Positions 18,601 to 28,306 of a stretch of DNA of 64,000 bases are shown here, one piece after another (the stretch's first letter is position 1; each line of letters begins with the position of its first letter). The notes under the pieces were generated by a model. The model searched no databases. It was not told the origin of the DNA and saw nothing but the letters and a program-made list of their open reading frames with translations. The stretch is from JAOUEA01 sp963821925 (GTDB lineage: Bacteria > Actinomycetota > UBA4738 > HRBIN12), in assembly GCA_963821925.1 (NCBI GenBank), contig CAWGFO010000002.1:434001-498000 (forward strand), read 5' to 3'. The position numbers and the translations under genes are program-made.

Positions 18601-19136
18601 ATCCCCACCCGCAGGGCGAGGTCCTGCCCCGGGTCCGAGGCCAGCTGACGGTTCAACCCGGCCATGGCGGCCAGCATGGCGAGGCCGGCCCGCACGGCCC
18701 GCTCGGGATCGTCCCCATGCGTGAGCGGGGCGCCGAACACCCCGACCACGGCGTCGCCGATGAATTTCTCCAGCGCTCCACCGTGGCCGGACACGATCGC
18801 CGACATCGCCTCGAAGTAGGAGCCGTACAGCTCCCTGAGGTCCTCGGGATCGAGCCGGGTGGCGAGCTCGGTCGAGGAGACGAGGTCGGCGAAGAGCACG
18901 CTCACGACCTTCCGCTCCTCGCCGGACGGTGCGAGCGCCTCGTAACCCAAGCGTGCGACCGAGGTCGAGAGGCTCGCGCCGCACGCGCCGCAGAAGGCGA
19001 GTCCGAGTCCCATGACCGCACCACACGAGGGGCACGGGCGCTCGAGCGCCTGGCCGCACCCGCCACAGAACCGGAAGCCGCTCGGGTTACCCGTTCCGCA
19101 GGCCGGACACTCGATGAAGGGACCTTCCCCACCCAC
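15605..19136 (-). CDS. Zinc-ribbon, class III nucleotidyl cyclase, AAA ATPase and TPR regulator (one frameshift)
   Basis: A protein of about 1176 residues. Two zinc ribbons (C10, C13, C24, C27 and C35, C38, C49, C52) precede a class III cyclase domain at about 75-250 with both metal aspartates (D84 in FADLV, D128 in GDAVVGVFG). The transition-state Asn is Ser201, while Arg205 is kept. A STAND-type ATPase follows (Walker A GSAGVGKS, 295-302; DLHWGDDALL), then a long TPR-like helical repeat region to the end. One extra base near 17668 splits the frame. GTG 19136 has CACACT six bases upstream; an in-frame TTG at 19154 is an alternative. Family members are thought to make cAMP or bind nucleotides; activity is unproven. 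Confidence 0.85.
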
Positions 19137-19206
19137 CTGGAGAGTGTGACGCAATCGTGCTGCCGTGGTGAGGCCGCCGCGAGCTCGATGAGCCCCGGAC
19201 GACTGC

Positions 19207-19212
19207 TACCGT
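19207..19212 (+). promoter_or_regulatory. Leaderless -10 element of guaA
   Basis: TACCGT, six bases, then the GTG start at 19219. No ribosome-binding site is present. Confidence 0.5.
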
Positions 19213-19218
19213 GGGTCC

Positions 19219-20763
19219 GTGCAGGAACCGCGTCCGATCCTCGTCGTCGACCTCGGGGCGCAGTACGCCCAGCTGATCGCCCGGCGCGTCCGCGAGGCGC
19301 ACGTGTACTCCGAGATCGTCGCGCACGACGCCACCGCCGAGGAGCTCCGCGCGATGCGGCCCGCGGGCATCATCCTGTCCGGCGGTCCGGCCAGCGTGTA
19401 CGAGCCCGACGGTCCGCAGGTCGATCCCGGGCTGTTCGAGCTGGGCGTGCCCGTGCTGGGCATCTGCTACGGGCACCAGCTGATGGCGCGGGCGCTCGGC
19501 GGCGAGGTGGCCGCCACCGGCCAGCGCGAGTACGGCGGCACGCGCCTCCACGTGGCCGACACCGGCGGCGGACGGCTGCTGCAGGACGTCCCGGCCGAGG
19601 ACACCGTGTGGATGAGCCACGGCGACGCCGTCACGCGGGCACCCGAGGGGTTCCGCGTCACGGCGACGACCGATCAGATCCCGATCGCCGCGATGGAGGA
19701 TCCCGAGCGAGGTCTCTACGCCGTCCAGTTCCACCCCGAGGTCTCACACACCCCGCACGGCCAGGACGTGATGAAGCGGTTCCTGTACGAGGGCTGCGAC
19801 CTGCTGCCCGACTGGACGCCGACGAACATCATCGAGGACTCGGTCGAGCGGATCCGGGCCCAGGTCGGGGGCGCCGAGGTTCTCTGTGCGCTCTCGGGCG
19901 GTGTCGACTCCGCCGTCGCAGCGCTCCTGGTGCACCGGGCGGTGGGGAACCAGCTCACGTGCGTCTTCGTGGACCACGGCCTCAACCGCGAGGGCGAGCC
20001 CGATCAGGTCGAGGAGACGTTCGGGCGGCACTTCCACATCCCGCTCGTCCACGTGAAGGCCGCCGACCGGTTCCTCGCGAAGCTCTCGGGTGTCACCGAT
20101 CCGGAGACGAAGCGCAAGGCGATCGGCGAGGAGTTCATCCGCGTGTTCGAGGAGGTCGCGCGCGAGCACACGGGCGCGCGGTTCCTGGTGCAGGGCACGC
20201 TCTACCCCGACGTGATCGAGTCCGGCTCGAAGACCGCCGCCAACATCAAGAGCCACCACAACGTGGGCGGCCTCCCCGAGGACATGGACTTCGAGCTCGT
20301 GGAACCCCTCCGCGATCTGTTCAAGGACGAGGTGCGCCAGGTGGGCGGCGAGCTCGGCCTCCCCGAGGAGATCACGCAGCGCCAGCCGTTCCCCGGGCCG
20401 GGGCTGGCGGTGCGGATCGTGGGGGAGGTCACCGCGGACAACCTCGCGAAGGTGCGGGGCGCCGATCACATCGTGCGCCAGGAGATCAAGCGTGCCGGGC
20501 TCGACCGCGAGACGTGGCAGGCGTTCTGCGTGCTGCTCGCCGACGTGAAGAGCGTCGGCGTGATGGGCGACGGGCGCACCTACGAGGCGCCCGTCGTGAT
20601 CCGCGCCGTCACGAGCGAGGACGCGATGACGGCCGATTGGGCGCGGCTCCCGTACGAGGTCCTCGACACGATCTCGAGCCGGATCATCCGCGAGGTGCCC
20701 GGGGTGAACCGGGTGGCCTACGACATCACGAGTAAGCCGCCCGGCACGATCGAATGGGAGTAG
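19219..20763 (+). CDS. guaA: GMP synthase (glutamine-hydrolysing)
   Basis: Converts XMP, glutamine and ATP to GMP in de novo purine synthesis. The 514-residue protein has a class I glutamine amidotransferase domain first (ILVVDLGAQYAQ, the nucleophile in LGICYGHQ, QFHPEVSHT) and then an ATP-pyrophosphatase domain with the P-loop ALSGGVDSAVAA near residue 227, ending with the dimerisation domain and the invariant KPPGTIEWE C-terminus. Length and order match the family exactly. It appears leaderless from GTG 19219 and diverges from the giant cyclase gene over about 80 bp. A convergent sortase gene follows. Confidence 0.97.
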   Translation: MQEPRPILVVDLGAQYAQLIARRVREAHVYSEIVAHDATAEELRAMRPAGIILSGGPASVYEPDGPQVDPGLFELGVPVLGICYGHQLMARALGGEVAATGQREYGGTRLHVADTGGGRLLQDVPAEDTVWMSHGDAVTRAPEGFRVTATTDQIPIAAMEDPERGLYAVQFHPEVSHTPHGQDVMKRFLYEGCDLLPDWTPTNIIEDSVERIRAQVGGAEVLCALSGGVDSAVAALLVHRAVGNQLTCVFVDHGLNREGEPDQVEETFGRHFHIPLVHVKAADRFLAKLSGVTDPETKRKAIGEEFIRVFEEVAREHTGARFLVQGTLYPDVIESGSKTAANIKSHHNVGGLPEDMDFELVEPLRDLFKDEVRQVGGELGLPEEITQRQPFPGPGLAVRIVGEVTADNLAKVRGADHIVRQEIKRAGLDRETWQAFCVLLADVKSVGVMGDGRTYEAPVVIRAVTSEDAMTADWARLPYEVLDTISSRIIREVPGVNRVAYDITSKPPGTIEWE

Positions 20764-20787
20764 CGGCGTCCGTCGCGGACCGGCGGG

Positions 20788-21439
20788 TCAGATCCGTCGG
20801 GCCGTGACGATCAGCCGTTCGTAGCTCGCGTAGACCGGGTTGCAGGTCGTCAGGACGAGCGAGGGCGCGTCGGTCTGAGCGAGCACGCGGCCGGAACCCT
20901 CCTCGGGGATCACGAAGACCCGGCTCACCTCGTACCGGTAGGTCCCGTACTCGGTGCGGAGGGTGATCGCGTCGCCCGGCGTGAGCTGGCTGAGCTTGAA
21001 GAAGGGATGCAGGTAGGTCGTGCGGTGACCGGCGATCCCCACCCGTCCCCGGTCGTCCCACGGGTCGGCGGTGTCGGGGTAGTGGCCCGGTCCCTCCTTC
21101 AGCGCCTCGTGGCCCGTCCCCTGCACGACCATGAAGTTCAGCCCGATCTCCGGGATCAGGATCTGCGCGTACGCGTCACCGATCGTGACGGCCTGCACGT
21201 CGGCGGGGGGGCGGGTGTCGCCCGCCACGAACCCGGTGCGGAGCCGTTCCTGCGCCTGTGCGGTCTCGATCCCGGTGCCCCAGAGCAGCCACCCCACGTA
21301 GCCCGCGATGCCCGAGGCCAGCATCAGGCAGCCCATGCCGAACCAATGGACGATCGCGGCCCATCCCCGGCGGTGTGGCCGGGGTGTCCGGGTCTCCTCC
21401 GGGGTTCGAAGGGCGTGGTCGGGGGGTCGGCTCGCTCAT
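20788..21439 (-). CDS. Class D/E-type sortase (one frameshift)
   Basis: A cysteine transpeptidase that would attach proteins to the cell wall. The catalytic triad is visible: His in GIAGHRTTY, Cys in VLTTCNP, Arg in SYERLIV. A Pro-rich cytoplasmic N-terminus (MSEPTPRPRP) precedes a membrane anchor. One extra G near 21362 separates the N-terminal 25 residues from the rest; repaired length is about 216. A -10 element TACCCT lies seven bases before an ATG at 21447 that opens a three-codon frame overlapping the sortase ATG; a missing base there would instead extend the sortase N-terminus. No protein with an LPxTG-like sorting signal was found in the window. Confidence 0.85.
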
Positions 21440-21537
21440 CTCGGCATCGCTGCAAGGGTAGCCGAGGACGGCGGCGTCACCCGCTACGGGTCGGATCGAA
21501 CGGCCTAGGTCGTTGGTCTCCACATCGGCCGACATCC

Positions 21538-21567
21538 TTGCCGGTCCTAGGGCAAAGCTCGTAGGCT
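21538..21567 (+). promoter_or_regulatory. Promoter of the beta-propeller gene
   Basis: TTGCCG (21538-21543) and TAGGCT (21562-21567) are separated by 18 bp, a good housekeeping sigma-factor pair. The leader of about 58 nt begins close to an AUG-UGA pair (21579) and carries GGGAGGAA before the ATG at 21633. Confidence 0.5.
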
Positions 21568-21632
21568 GCGGTGCGCCGATGTGAAACGCAAAGGTCCAGG
21601 GCCGGATGCCGGCCGGAACGGGAGGAACACGC

Positions 21633-22904
21633 ATGCGTAGAGGGGTCGCCACCCTCGTCCTGGCGGTTACGGCTGCCCTCGTCCCCGGGGTGGCTCACGC
21701 CGGCCCGTACTCGCCCGATCCCTCGTACCAGGCGAACGCGATCGTCCGCGATGCCAAGTTCGCGAAGGGCGCGATCTACCTGGCGGGCGACTTCACGAGC
21801 ATGCGGCCCGCCGGCAACGACCTCGGTGTGGGTGAGGTCACGCGGAACCACGCGGCCGCGATCGACGCCGCGACCGGCGCGCTCCTCCCCTGGAATCCGA
21901 ACGTGAACGGCCAGGTGTACAGCCTCGTGGTCGACGGCAACACGGTGTACCTCGCCGGGGACTTCACGAGCGTGAACAACGTCGCCCGGTCCAACCTGGC
22001 CGCGGTCGACGCCACGACCGGCGCCGTGACGTCGTGGAACCCGAAGGCCGGTGGCCCGGTCCGCGTGATCGTGAAAGGCCCGAACGGGAACTTCTTCATC
22101 GGCGGTGGGTTCGGCACCGTCAACAGCCAGGCCCGCAAGCGGCTCGCCCAGGTCACGCCCGCCGGGACGGTCACGCCGTGGTCGGTCAACGTCGGCCAGG
22201 TCTCGGGGTTCGCCTGCCCGCCCCGGTGCAAGCCCACGGTGTACACGATCGGCTTCTCGACCGACGGCCAGACCGTGTTCTTCGGCGGTCACTTCGGGCT
22301 CGTGAACGGCGTCACACGCAACGAGGTCGCCGCCGTGCCGATCACGAACGGCGCCACCGTGCTGCCGTGGGATCCCGACGTCTACGCCGACGCCAACTGC
22401 CCGACCTGCACGACCGCCGAGACCGCCCGCGTGTACCACCTCATCATCACGGCGAACAAGGCGTACATGTGCGGGGGCTTCTGGAAGGTCTGGCACGGGA
22501 CCCGGCGCGCCTACAACGTGCTGGTCACGAACCTCACCACCGGCCAGCCCGACCCCGTCTACTCGGCCGGGAACGACGGGGATACCCCCGGGTGTGCGTT
22601 GCGGGGCAACGTGCTCTACTTCGGCGGGCACTTCAACTACGTCGGCAAGATCTGCTCGCAGAACCCCGGAGGCGGCTCCACGAAGTGCACGGTCGACAAC
22701 GCGACCACGCGCCACCACGTGGCGGCCGTCGACGCGACGACCGGGGCCATCCTCCCCTGGGACGCGAACGCGAACTCGAACCACGGGATCTGGGCGATCG
22801 AGGCCGGGCCGAACGGTCAGATGGCCTTCATGGGCTACTTCACGCGGATCGGCGGCAGCAAGCAGCAGATGATCGCGAAGTACTCGGCGTCCCACCTGAT
22901 CTGA
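21633..22904 (+). CDS. Secreted beta-propeller (delta-60/DUF5122-like repeat) protein
   Basis: A 423-residue exported protein. Residues 1-23 form a signal peptide (MRRGVATLVLAVTAALVPG, cut after AHA). The rest consists of about six repeats of 45-60 residues with recurrent YLAGDFTSV, LAAVDATTGAV and WNPNV patterns, typical of delta-60/DUF5122 propellers. Cysteine pairs (CPPRCK, CPTC) may form disulfides. The start has GGGAGGAA just upstream and a promoter at 21538-21567. There is no cell-wall sorting signal or catalytic motif, so it is probably a secreted binding or structural protein. It diverges from the sortase gene. Confidence 0.82.
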   Translation: MRRGVATLVLAVTAALVPGVAHAGPYSPDPSYQANAIVRDAKFAKGAIYLAGDFTSMRPAGNDLGVGEVTRNHAAAIDAATGALLPWNPNVNGQVYSLVVDGNTVYLAGDFTSVNNVARSNLAAVDATTGAVTSWNPKAGGPVRVIVKGPNGNFFIGGGFGTVNSQARKRLAQVTPAGTVTPWSVNVGQVSGFACPPRCKPTVYTIGFSTDGQTVFFGGHFGLVNGVTRNEVAAVPITNGATVLPWDPDVYADANCPTCTTAETARVYHLIITANKAYMCGGFWKVWHGTRRAYNVLVTNLTTGQPDPVYSAGNDGDTPGCALRGNVLYFGGHFNYVGKICSQNPGGGSTKCTVDNATTRHHVAAVDATTGAILPWDANANSNHGIWAIEAGPNGQMAFMGYFTRIGGSKQQMIAKYSASHLI

Positions 22905-22913
22905 TCCGAGCCC

Positions 22914-22944
22914 GGGCCGGGCGGACCGTCGGACCGCCCGGCCC
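22914..22944 (+). terminator. Strong hairpin after the beta-propeller gene
   Basis: GGGCCGGGCGG (22914-22924) pairs perfectly with CCGCCCGGCCC (22934-22944) across a 9-nt loop, ten bases after the stop codon. It lacks a U-tract, as is common for actinobacterial terminators. Confidence 0.7.
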
Positions 22945-22992
22945 TCGGGTCAGCTCCGTCGGCCGAGCGGCCGTCGGGTCGCCGGCCACCTC

Positions 22993-22998
22993 TATGAT
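22993..22998 (+). promoter_or_regulatory. Leaderless -10 element of the uvrD/pcrA gene
   Basis: TATGAT, six bases, then the GTG start at 23005. Confidence 0.55.
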
Positions 22999-23004
22999 GC
23001 CGGG

Positions 23005-25294
23005 GTGTTCGACGTCTCCCCCCTGGTCGAGGGGCTCAACGACATCCAGCGTGAAGCCGTCCTCCACACGGAGGGCCCCGTCCTCATCGTGGCCGGCGCC
23101 GGCTCGGGCAAGACACGGGCCCTCACGCACCGGATCGCCTACCTGATCCGCGAGAAGGGCGTCGCACCCGGCGCGATCCTCGCGATCACGTTCACGAACA
23201 AGGCCGCGCGCGAGATGGCCGAGCGCGTCGAGGGCCTCGTGGGCGGCCGGGTCGCGCACGGGATGTGGGTCCTGACGTTCCACTCGATGTGCGCCCGGAT
23301 CCTTCGCCGCGAGCACACGCACCTGGGGATCCCCAGCGCCTTCACGATCTACGACGACGCCGACACCGAGCGGCTGATCTCGAGCATCTGCAAGGAGTTC
23401 GACCTCGACCTGAAGCGCTTCGCCCCACGCGCGATCGCGAGCGCGATCGGCAAGGCCAAGGACCGGGTGCTCTCACCGGGCGAGTTCAAGGCGATGGCGA
23501 GCAACCCGTACGAGGACACGATCGCCTCCGTCTTCGAGGCGTACGAGCGGCGCAAGCGTGAGGCGGGCGCCCTCGACTTCGACGACCTGATCTCGGAGAC
23601 CGTCCGGCTCTTCCGGGACCATCCGCAGGTGCTCCACCACTACCAGGAGCGCTTCACCTACGTGATGGTCGACGAGTACCAGGACACGAACCGCGCGCAG
23701 TACGAGCTCGTGAACCAGCTCGTCGGCCGCCCACCACAACGTGTGCGTCGTCGGCGACGCCGACCAGGGCGTGTACTCGTGGCGCGGCGCCACGATCCAG
23801 AACATCCTCGACTTCGAGCGCGACTACCCCGACGCGAACGTGTTCCTGATGGAGCAGAACTACCGCTCCACCCAGAACATCCTGGCGGTCGCGAACGCGC
23901 TGATCGAGAAGAACCAGATGCGCAAGCCGAAGACCCTGTGGACCGAGGCGGGCAACGGCGAGCTCTCGATCCACTACCGGGCGCAGGACGAGCACGAGGA
24001 GGCGATGTGGGTCGCGTCCGAGATCGAGCGGCTGCGCGAGAGCGAGGGGTACCGGTTCCGTGACGTCGCGATCTTCTACCGGACGAACGCCCAGTCGCGG
24101 GTGCTCGAGGACATCTTCATGCGGTCGGGCACCCCGTACCGGGTGTTCGGCGGGGTGCGGTTCTACCAGCGCCGTGAGATCAAGGACGTCGTCGGGTACC
24201 TGCGGCTGCTGCTGAACCCGCAGGACGTGATCAGCTTCCGGCGGGTCGTGAACACCCCGAAGCGCGGGATCGGCGACGCGACCGTGGCCGCGCTCGAGTC
24301 GTTCGCCCGCGACGAGGGCATCACGATCATGGATGCCTGCCGCCGCGTCGACGAGATCCCGGTGCTCGCCGCCCGGGCGAAGGGCGCGGTGGCGGGGTTC
24401 GTACACATCATGACCGCGATCCAGGGCCACCTCGACGACGGCGCCGGACCGGCGCGCATGGTGGAGTTCGCCGCTCAGGAGTCCGGGTACCTCGCCGAGC
24501 TCGAGGAGGAGCGATCGATCGAGGCGCAGGGACGGATCGAGAACCTCCAGGAGTTGGCGGGGGTGGCGGCCGAGCTGCTCGCGCGCGAGCCCGACGCCGG
24601 GCTCGAGGGGTTCCTCGAGCAGCTTTCGCTCCTCGGGGAGCAGGACGAGTACGAGGAAGATGATTCCCAGGTCACGCTGATGACCCTCCACATCGCGAAG
24701 GGGCTCGAGTTCCCCGTGGTGTTCATGGTGGGCATGGAGGACGGGGTCTTCCCGCACTTCCGGTCGATGACCGACGCCGCGGCGCTCGAGGAGGAGCGCC
24801 GGCTCGCCTACGTGGGGGTGACCCGGGCGCGTGAGCGCCTCTACCTCACGAACGCCTGGAGCCGGACCCTCTTCGGCCAGTCGCAGTACAACCCCGAGTC
24901 GCGGTTCCTCAAGGAGATCCCGGAGCACCTGCTGGAGCGCCGCGAGGGCGAGGCCGCGAGTCGGCGGCCGCGCGGCGGCGGCTCGGCGGGCGGCGGCTAT
25001 CGGGGCGGCGCGACGGGCGGGGCGGCGGGCACACCGTGATCGGGCTGCCCGGACGCGAGCGCGAGATGGTGCCGGCCCGCGACTGGATCCCCGCCGCCGC
25101 CCGCCGGCGTGCCGAAGCGCGAGGCGCCGTCGATCTCGGCCGGCGACACGGTGCTGCACGAGACCTGGGGCGAGGGCGTCGTGCTCGACGTCTCGGGCGA
25201 GGGCGACGGCGCGGTGGCCGCGGTGGCGTTCCGCGAGGTGGGCGAGAAGCGCGTGCTGCTCGCCTACGCGCCGCTCACGCGGGTCGCTGAGTAG
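23005..25294 (+). CDS. pcrA: UvrD/PcrA-type DNA helicase (three frameshifts)
   Basis: Superfamily 1A 3'-5' helicase for repair and replication-fork maintenance. Helicase motifs appear in order: GAGSGKT (31-37), AITFTNKAAREM, TFHSMCARILR, VDEYQDTN, GDADQGVYSWRGA, LEQNYRS-like FLMEQNYRST, TLMTLHIAKGLEFP and YVGVTRARERLYL. The frame shifts by an extra C near 23735, a missing base near 25038 and an extra base near 25100. Repaired length is about 762. The last about 60 residues (AGDTVLHETWGEGVVLDV to LAYAPLTRV) are the C-terminal Tudor-like domain that binds RNA polymerase in PcrA/UvrD. The gene is normally essential or important, which argues that the shifts are errors. Confidence 0.9.
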
Positions 25295-25307
25295 CGACGA
25301 CACGTCG

Positions 25308-25791
25308 TCAGTGCAGCGGGCGCTCGCGCAGCCCCCGCGTCGGATCCCAGATCTTCGCGCCCCCGTCGTCGCCGAACCGGAGGTAGGCGGCCGTGGCCCA
25401 ACGTCGAGGCGAGAACAGGTGGAACTCGGGCTCGTCGGGCGCCCAGTCGATCCGAGCCTGGATCGCGTCGCGGTAGGCCTGGCGGAGAGTCGGGTCGCGA
25501 CACGTCGACCGCGCGCCCGCGGAGCTTCACGTCGCCGCCGGGGTTCGTGCGGTCGGCGGTCGCGCTGTGCACCGTGATCCTCGGGTCGCGCAGTAGGTCG
25601 AGCGCCTTGTGGCTCCGCCACATCATCCCCATCAGGAGCTCGCCCTCCGCGACGTCGACCTCGCACGGGCTCACGCGCGCCGTGCCGTCGGGCCGGATCG
25701 TGCCCAGGAAGACGAGCTCGTCGGCGCGGAACCGCGCCTCGGCGACCTCGGCGATCTCGGGGCAGGCGGCGACGAACTCGCTCCAGCGCAT
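25308..25791 (-). CDS. Pyridoxamine 5'-phosphate oxidase family protein (one frameshift)
   Basis: A small split-barrel flavin/F420-binding-type protein, about 160 residues once one extra base near 25500 is removed. The N-terminal half shows the family pattern FLGTIRPDGTARVSPCEV, then a MMWRSHKALDLLRDPRITVHS segment. The start ATG at 25791 follows GGAGGTGCC, a near-perfect ribosome site. Actinobacterial members bind FMN, F420 or haem; the window encodes an F420:NADP reductase, but nothing here decides the cofactor. It converges with the helicase gene. Confidence 0.8.
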
Positions 25792-25804
25792 GGCACCTCC
25801 GGGG

Positions 25805-25966
25805 TTATCGGAACAGCGCGAAGTATCCCGCGACGAGGATCACGATCCCGGCCACGAGCGGCGCGATCACCCACGCGAGGCCGAGCCGGCCGCGGTAGGG
25901 ACCGAGGGTCCCGACCTTCGTGGTGGGTTTGAGGCCCGGCGGGCGGATCTGAACCTTCTTCGGCAT
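25805..25966 (-). CDS. Small single-pass membrane protein
   Basis: A 53-residue protein with a basic N-terminus (MPKKVQIRPPG) and one C-terminal hydrophobic helix (WVIAPLVAGIVILVAGYF). TATACT lies eight bases before the ATG, a strong leaderless promoter match, and the gene ends 13 bp before the PPOX start. Basic N-terminus plus one helix is common in small actinobacterial membrane proteins near translation or division genes; no function can be assigned. Confidence 0.65.
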   Translation of the reverse strand: MPKKVQIRPPGLKPTTKVGTLGPYRGRLGLAWVIAPLVAGIVILVAGYFALFR

Positions 25967-25998
25967 CGCCCCCGAGTATAGGAGCGGCCGCGCGGGGG

Positions 25999-27459
25999 CT
26001 AGCGGGAGAGGCGTTCGAGCACGTTGCGCGTGATGCGCTCGACCGCCGGGTCGCCCAGCCCGTCGGTCCAGTCGGTGCACCCGGCGTTGAACACCGTGCC
26101 GCCGTCCGGGCGTGGTGAACACGGCCACGGCGGCGTGGTTGTGGCGCAGGTGCTCGAGGTGCGACTCCCAGTCCTCGCCGTGGATCGCCATCGCGACCGA
26201 TTCCAGCTCGCCCGGTTCGTGCGCGTACCGGCTCGGCTGCTCCTGCTGGGTCCAGAGCTTCGCGGGCGCGGTCGCCAGGACCTCGAGGGTCTCGGGCGCG
26301 CCGTCGGCGTGCGTCGGCACCGGGAGGCCATCGATCAGGGTCAGCTCGCACCCGTCGACCTCGTAGGCGACGATCGCGTCCGCGAGGCCCAGCGCGTCGC
26401 CGTACGCGAGGTCGGAGCCCTCGAACGCCCAGTGGTCGGGTCGCCAGACCGTGTAGGCGCCGCTCGCGTTCGGGACGCCGAGCCCGTAGCGCGAGTACCC
26501 GCCCCGCGAGAACGAGAGCCCGATCGTCGAGAACTCGCGTCCAGCCGATCCGGCGGTCGACCCAGGCGCTCGTGACGAACCGCTCCTCGGCGGTGCCGAG
26601 CACCGGGTCCTGGTCGGCGCCGTACTTGTACCCGACCATGTGCCGGCGGTCGTCCTCGAACCGGACCTGCCAATAGCACGTGTTGCCGCTGAAGAACGCG
26701 GCGTTCCCACCGGCGGCGGTGAACCGTTCGACGGTCTCGCGCATACCCCACGACCAGTACTCGTCGTGGCCCACGGAGAGCAGCATCCGGCGTCCGTCGA
26801 GGATCGTCGGGGTGCGCCTCGAGGTCCTGCGAGACCGCCAGGTCGACCCGGAAGCCGTTCGCCTCCGCCCAGCGGAAGAACGGCCGCTCCCAGTTCCACC
26901 ACCCGGCCCCGCCGCTCCACACCGAGAGACCGAGCGGCTCCGCCCACTCGAAGAACCACAGGGCCTCGCGGTCGGGCGTCGGCTGCGACTTGCGCCGGTG
27001 CGGCTCGGGCTTCACGAGGAACCCCGGCGCCATCGGCCGCTCGAACGAGACCCGGGTGCCGCCCGTGTAGAGCGACGGCCCGCCCCAGTCGTTGTAGGCG
27101 TTCCAGGTGGAGGTGCTCAGCACCATCAGGATCGGCGCGGGCTCGGCGCCGGGAGCCGACCGCACGACGAGGAACGCGTCGGCCCGCTGGTCACCCGCGG
27201 TCACCGTGACGGCGTAGTAGCCGGATCGCCAGTCGGCACCGACCGGGATCTCGAGCGCCGCGGGCCAGCCGCACCCGTGCGAGGAGGCATCGTCGGGGGT
27301 GGGGTAGAAGGCGCCCTCCGCCTCACCGCGCCAGACCGTCTCGCGCTCGGCGCCGTCGCGGGCGACCTCGATCTGCACCGTCGGCGCGTACGTGGACAGA
27401 TGCAGCGCGACGGGCTCGCCCGGCACCACGGACTGGGGCCAGCAGTACGCCTCGATCAT
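25999..27459 (-). CDS. N,N-dimethylformamidase beta-subunit-like protein (three frameshifts)
   Basis: About 485 residues after removing three single extra bases near 26815, 26540 and 26115. The C-terminal two thirds carry the dimethylformamidase large-subunit-like pattern: LLSVGHDEYWSWGMRE, GGNAAFFSGNTCYWQ and VFNAGCTDWTDGL, with a glutamine-amidotransferase-like fold expected. The N-terminal about 120 residues look like a beta-sandwich. A TAGACT element six bases before the ATG at 27459 suggests leaderless transcription. No small subunit is adjacent. Many actinobacterial homologues have unknown substrates, so amide hydrolysis is only a possibility. Confidence 0.75.
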
Positions 27460-27465
27460 GCCGGA

Positions 27466-27471
27466 AGTCTA
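27466..27471 (-). promoter_or_regulatory. Leaderless -10 element of the dimethylformamidase-like gene
   Basis: On the minus strand TAGACT lies six bases before the ATG at 27459 and overlaps the stop codon of the upstream cyclase gene. The gene can therefore be transcribed independently of the cyclase cluster. Confidence 0.5.
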
Positions 27472-28304
27472 GGTGACCCGGTACAAGCGCCACCGACCAG
27501 GCACGCCCTTCAGCTCGTGCTCGCCGGCGTCCTCGAAGCGGAGCTCTGCGCCCCTGCAGAGGGTCGCCACCGTCTCGGAGACGAGGATCTCGTTCGCGTC
27601 GGCGGCCGACATGATGCGAGCGGCCTCGTGGACCGTGACGCCGCGGACGTCGTCGCCCGCGAGCTCGACCTCGCCCACGTGCACGCCCGCGCGAACCGCG
27701 AGCCCCTGACGCCCCGCGCTCTCGCGGATGGCGGCCGCGCAGCGGATCGCCCCCGGGCCGCATCGAACACGGCCAGCACGCCGTCACCGGTGGTCGCGAC
27801 CTGGCGCCCGCCGAACCGCTCGATCGCATCCCGACTCGCATGGAGGTGCATCGAGAGCAGCTCGTGCCACGCGGCGTCGCCGAGTCGGACCGCGGTGCCG
27901 GTGGAGTCGACCACGTCGGTGAAGAGCAAGGTCGCGAGGACTCGCTGGCCGGACGTGCCCCCCACCCAGCGGCGCATCCCCGACCATTCGATCATCACGC
28001 AGGGTTCGTCTCCCACGGTCCACCCGTCGTGGCCGGGAGGGATGTCGTAGAGATCCCCGGGCCCGAGTTCGAACACCGTCCCGTCGTCCAGTTCGATCGC
28101 TTGGCGGCCCGTCAGCTGCATCCCGACGTGATGCGCCTGACACCATTCGCCGCCCACGAGCGGTTTGAAGTGCGTGGACCATCGCCAGCCGGGCGGCTGG
28201 ACCCCCCGGGAGACCGTGAGCCCTCCGATCGTCACGAGCTCTTCCACGGCGCCGCCGAACTCGATCACCTCGTCCGGCTCGTCGAACGAGCGCATCAGAT
28301 CCAC
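27469..28304 (-). CDS. Cupin-class III nucleotidyl cyclase fusion (one frameshift)
   Basis: About 278 residues. The N-terminal part (to about 110) is a cupin barrel with HHVGMQLTGRQAIEL, GPGDLYDIPPGHDGW and acid/histidine candidates for metal or ligand binding. The C-terminal cyclase domain keeps both metal aspartates (D130 in LLFTDVVDST, D174 in TTGDGVLAVF). The transition-state Asn position is His, while the Arg is kept. A missing G in a G-run near 27757 breaks the frame. The GTG start at 28304 lies two bases before the stop of the preceding cyclase gene (read leftward), so it is the fourth gene of a coupled leftward cluster. Output as cAMP or cGMP is inferred from the family only. Confidence 0.75.
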
Positions 28305-28306
28305 GA

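Noticed and set aside
23654..25666. Leftward 670-codon frame across the helicase region
   Set aside because: It lies opposite the helicase and PPOX genes, has no recognisable domain and is compositionally an antisense shadow.
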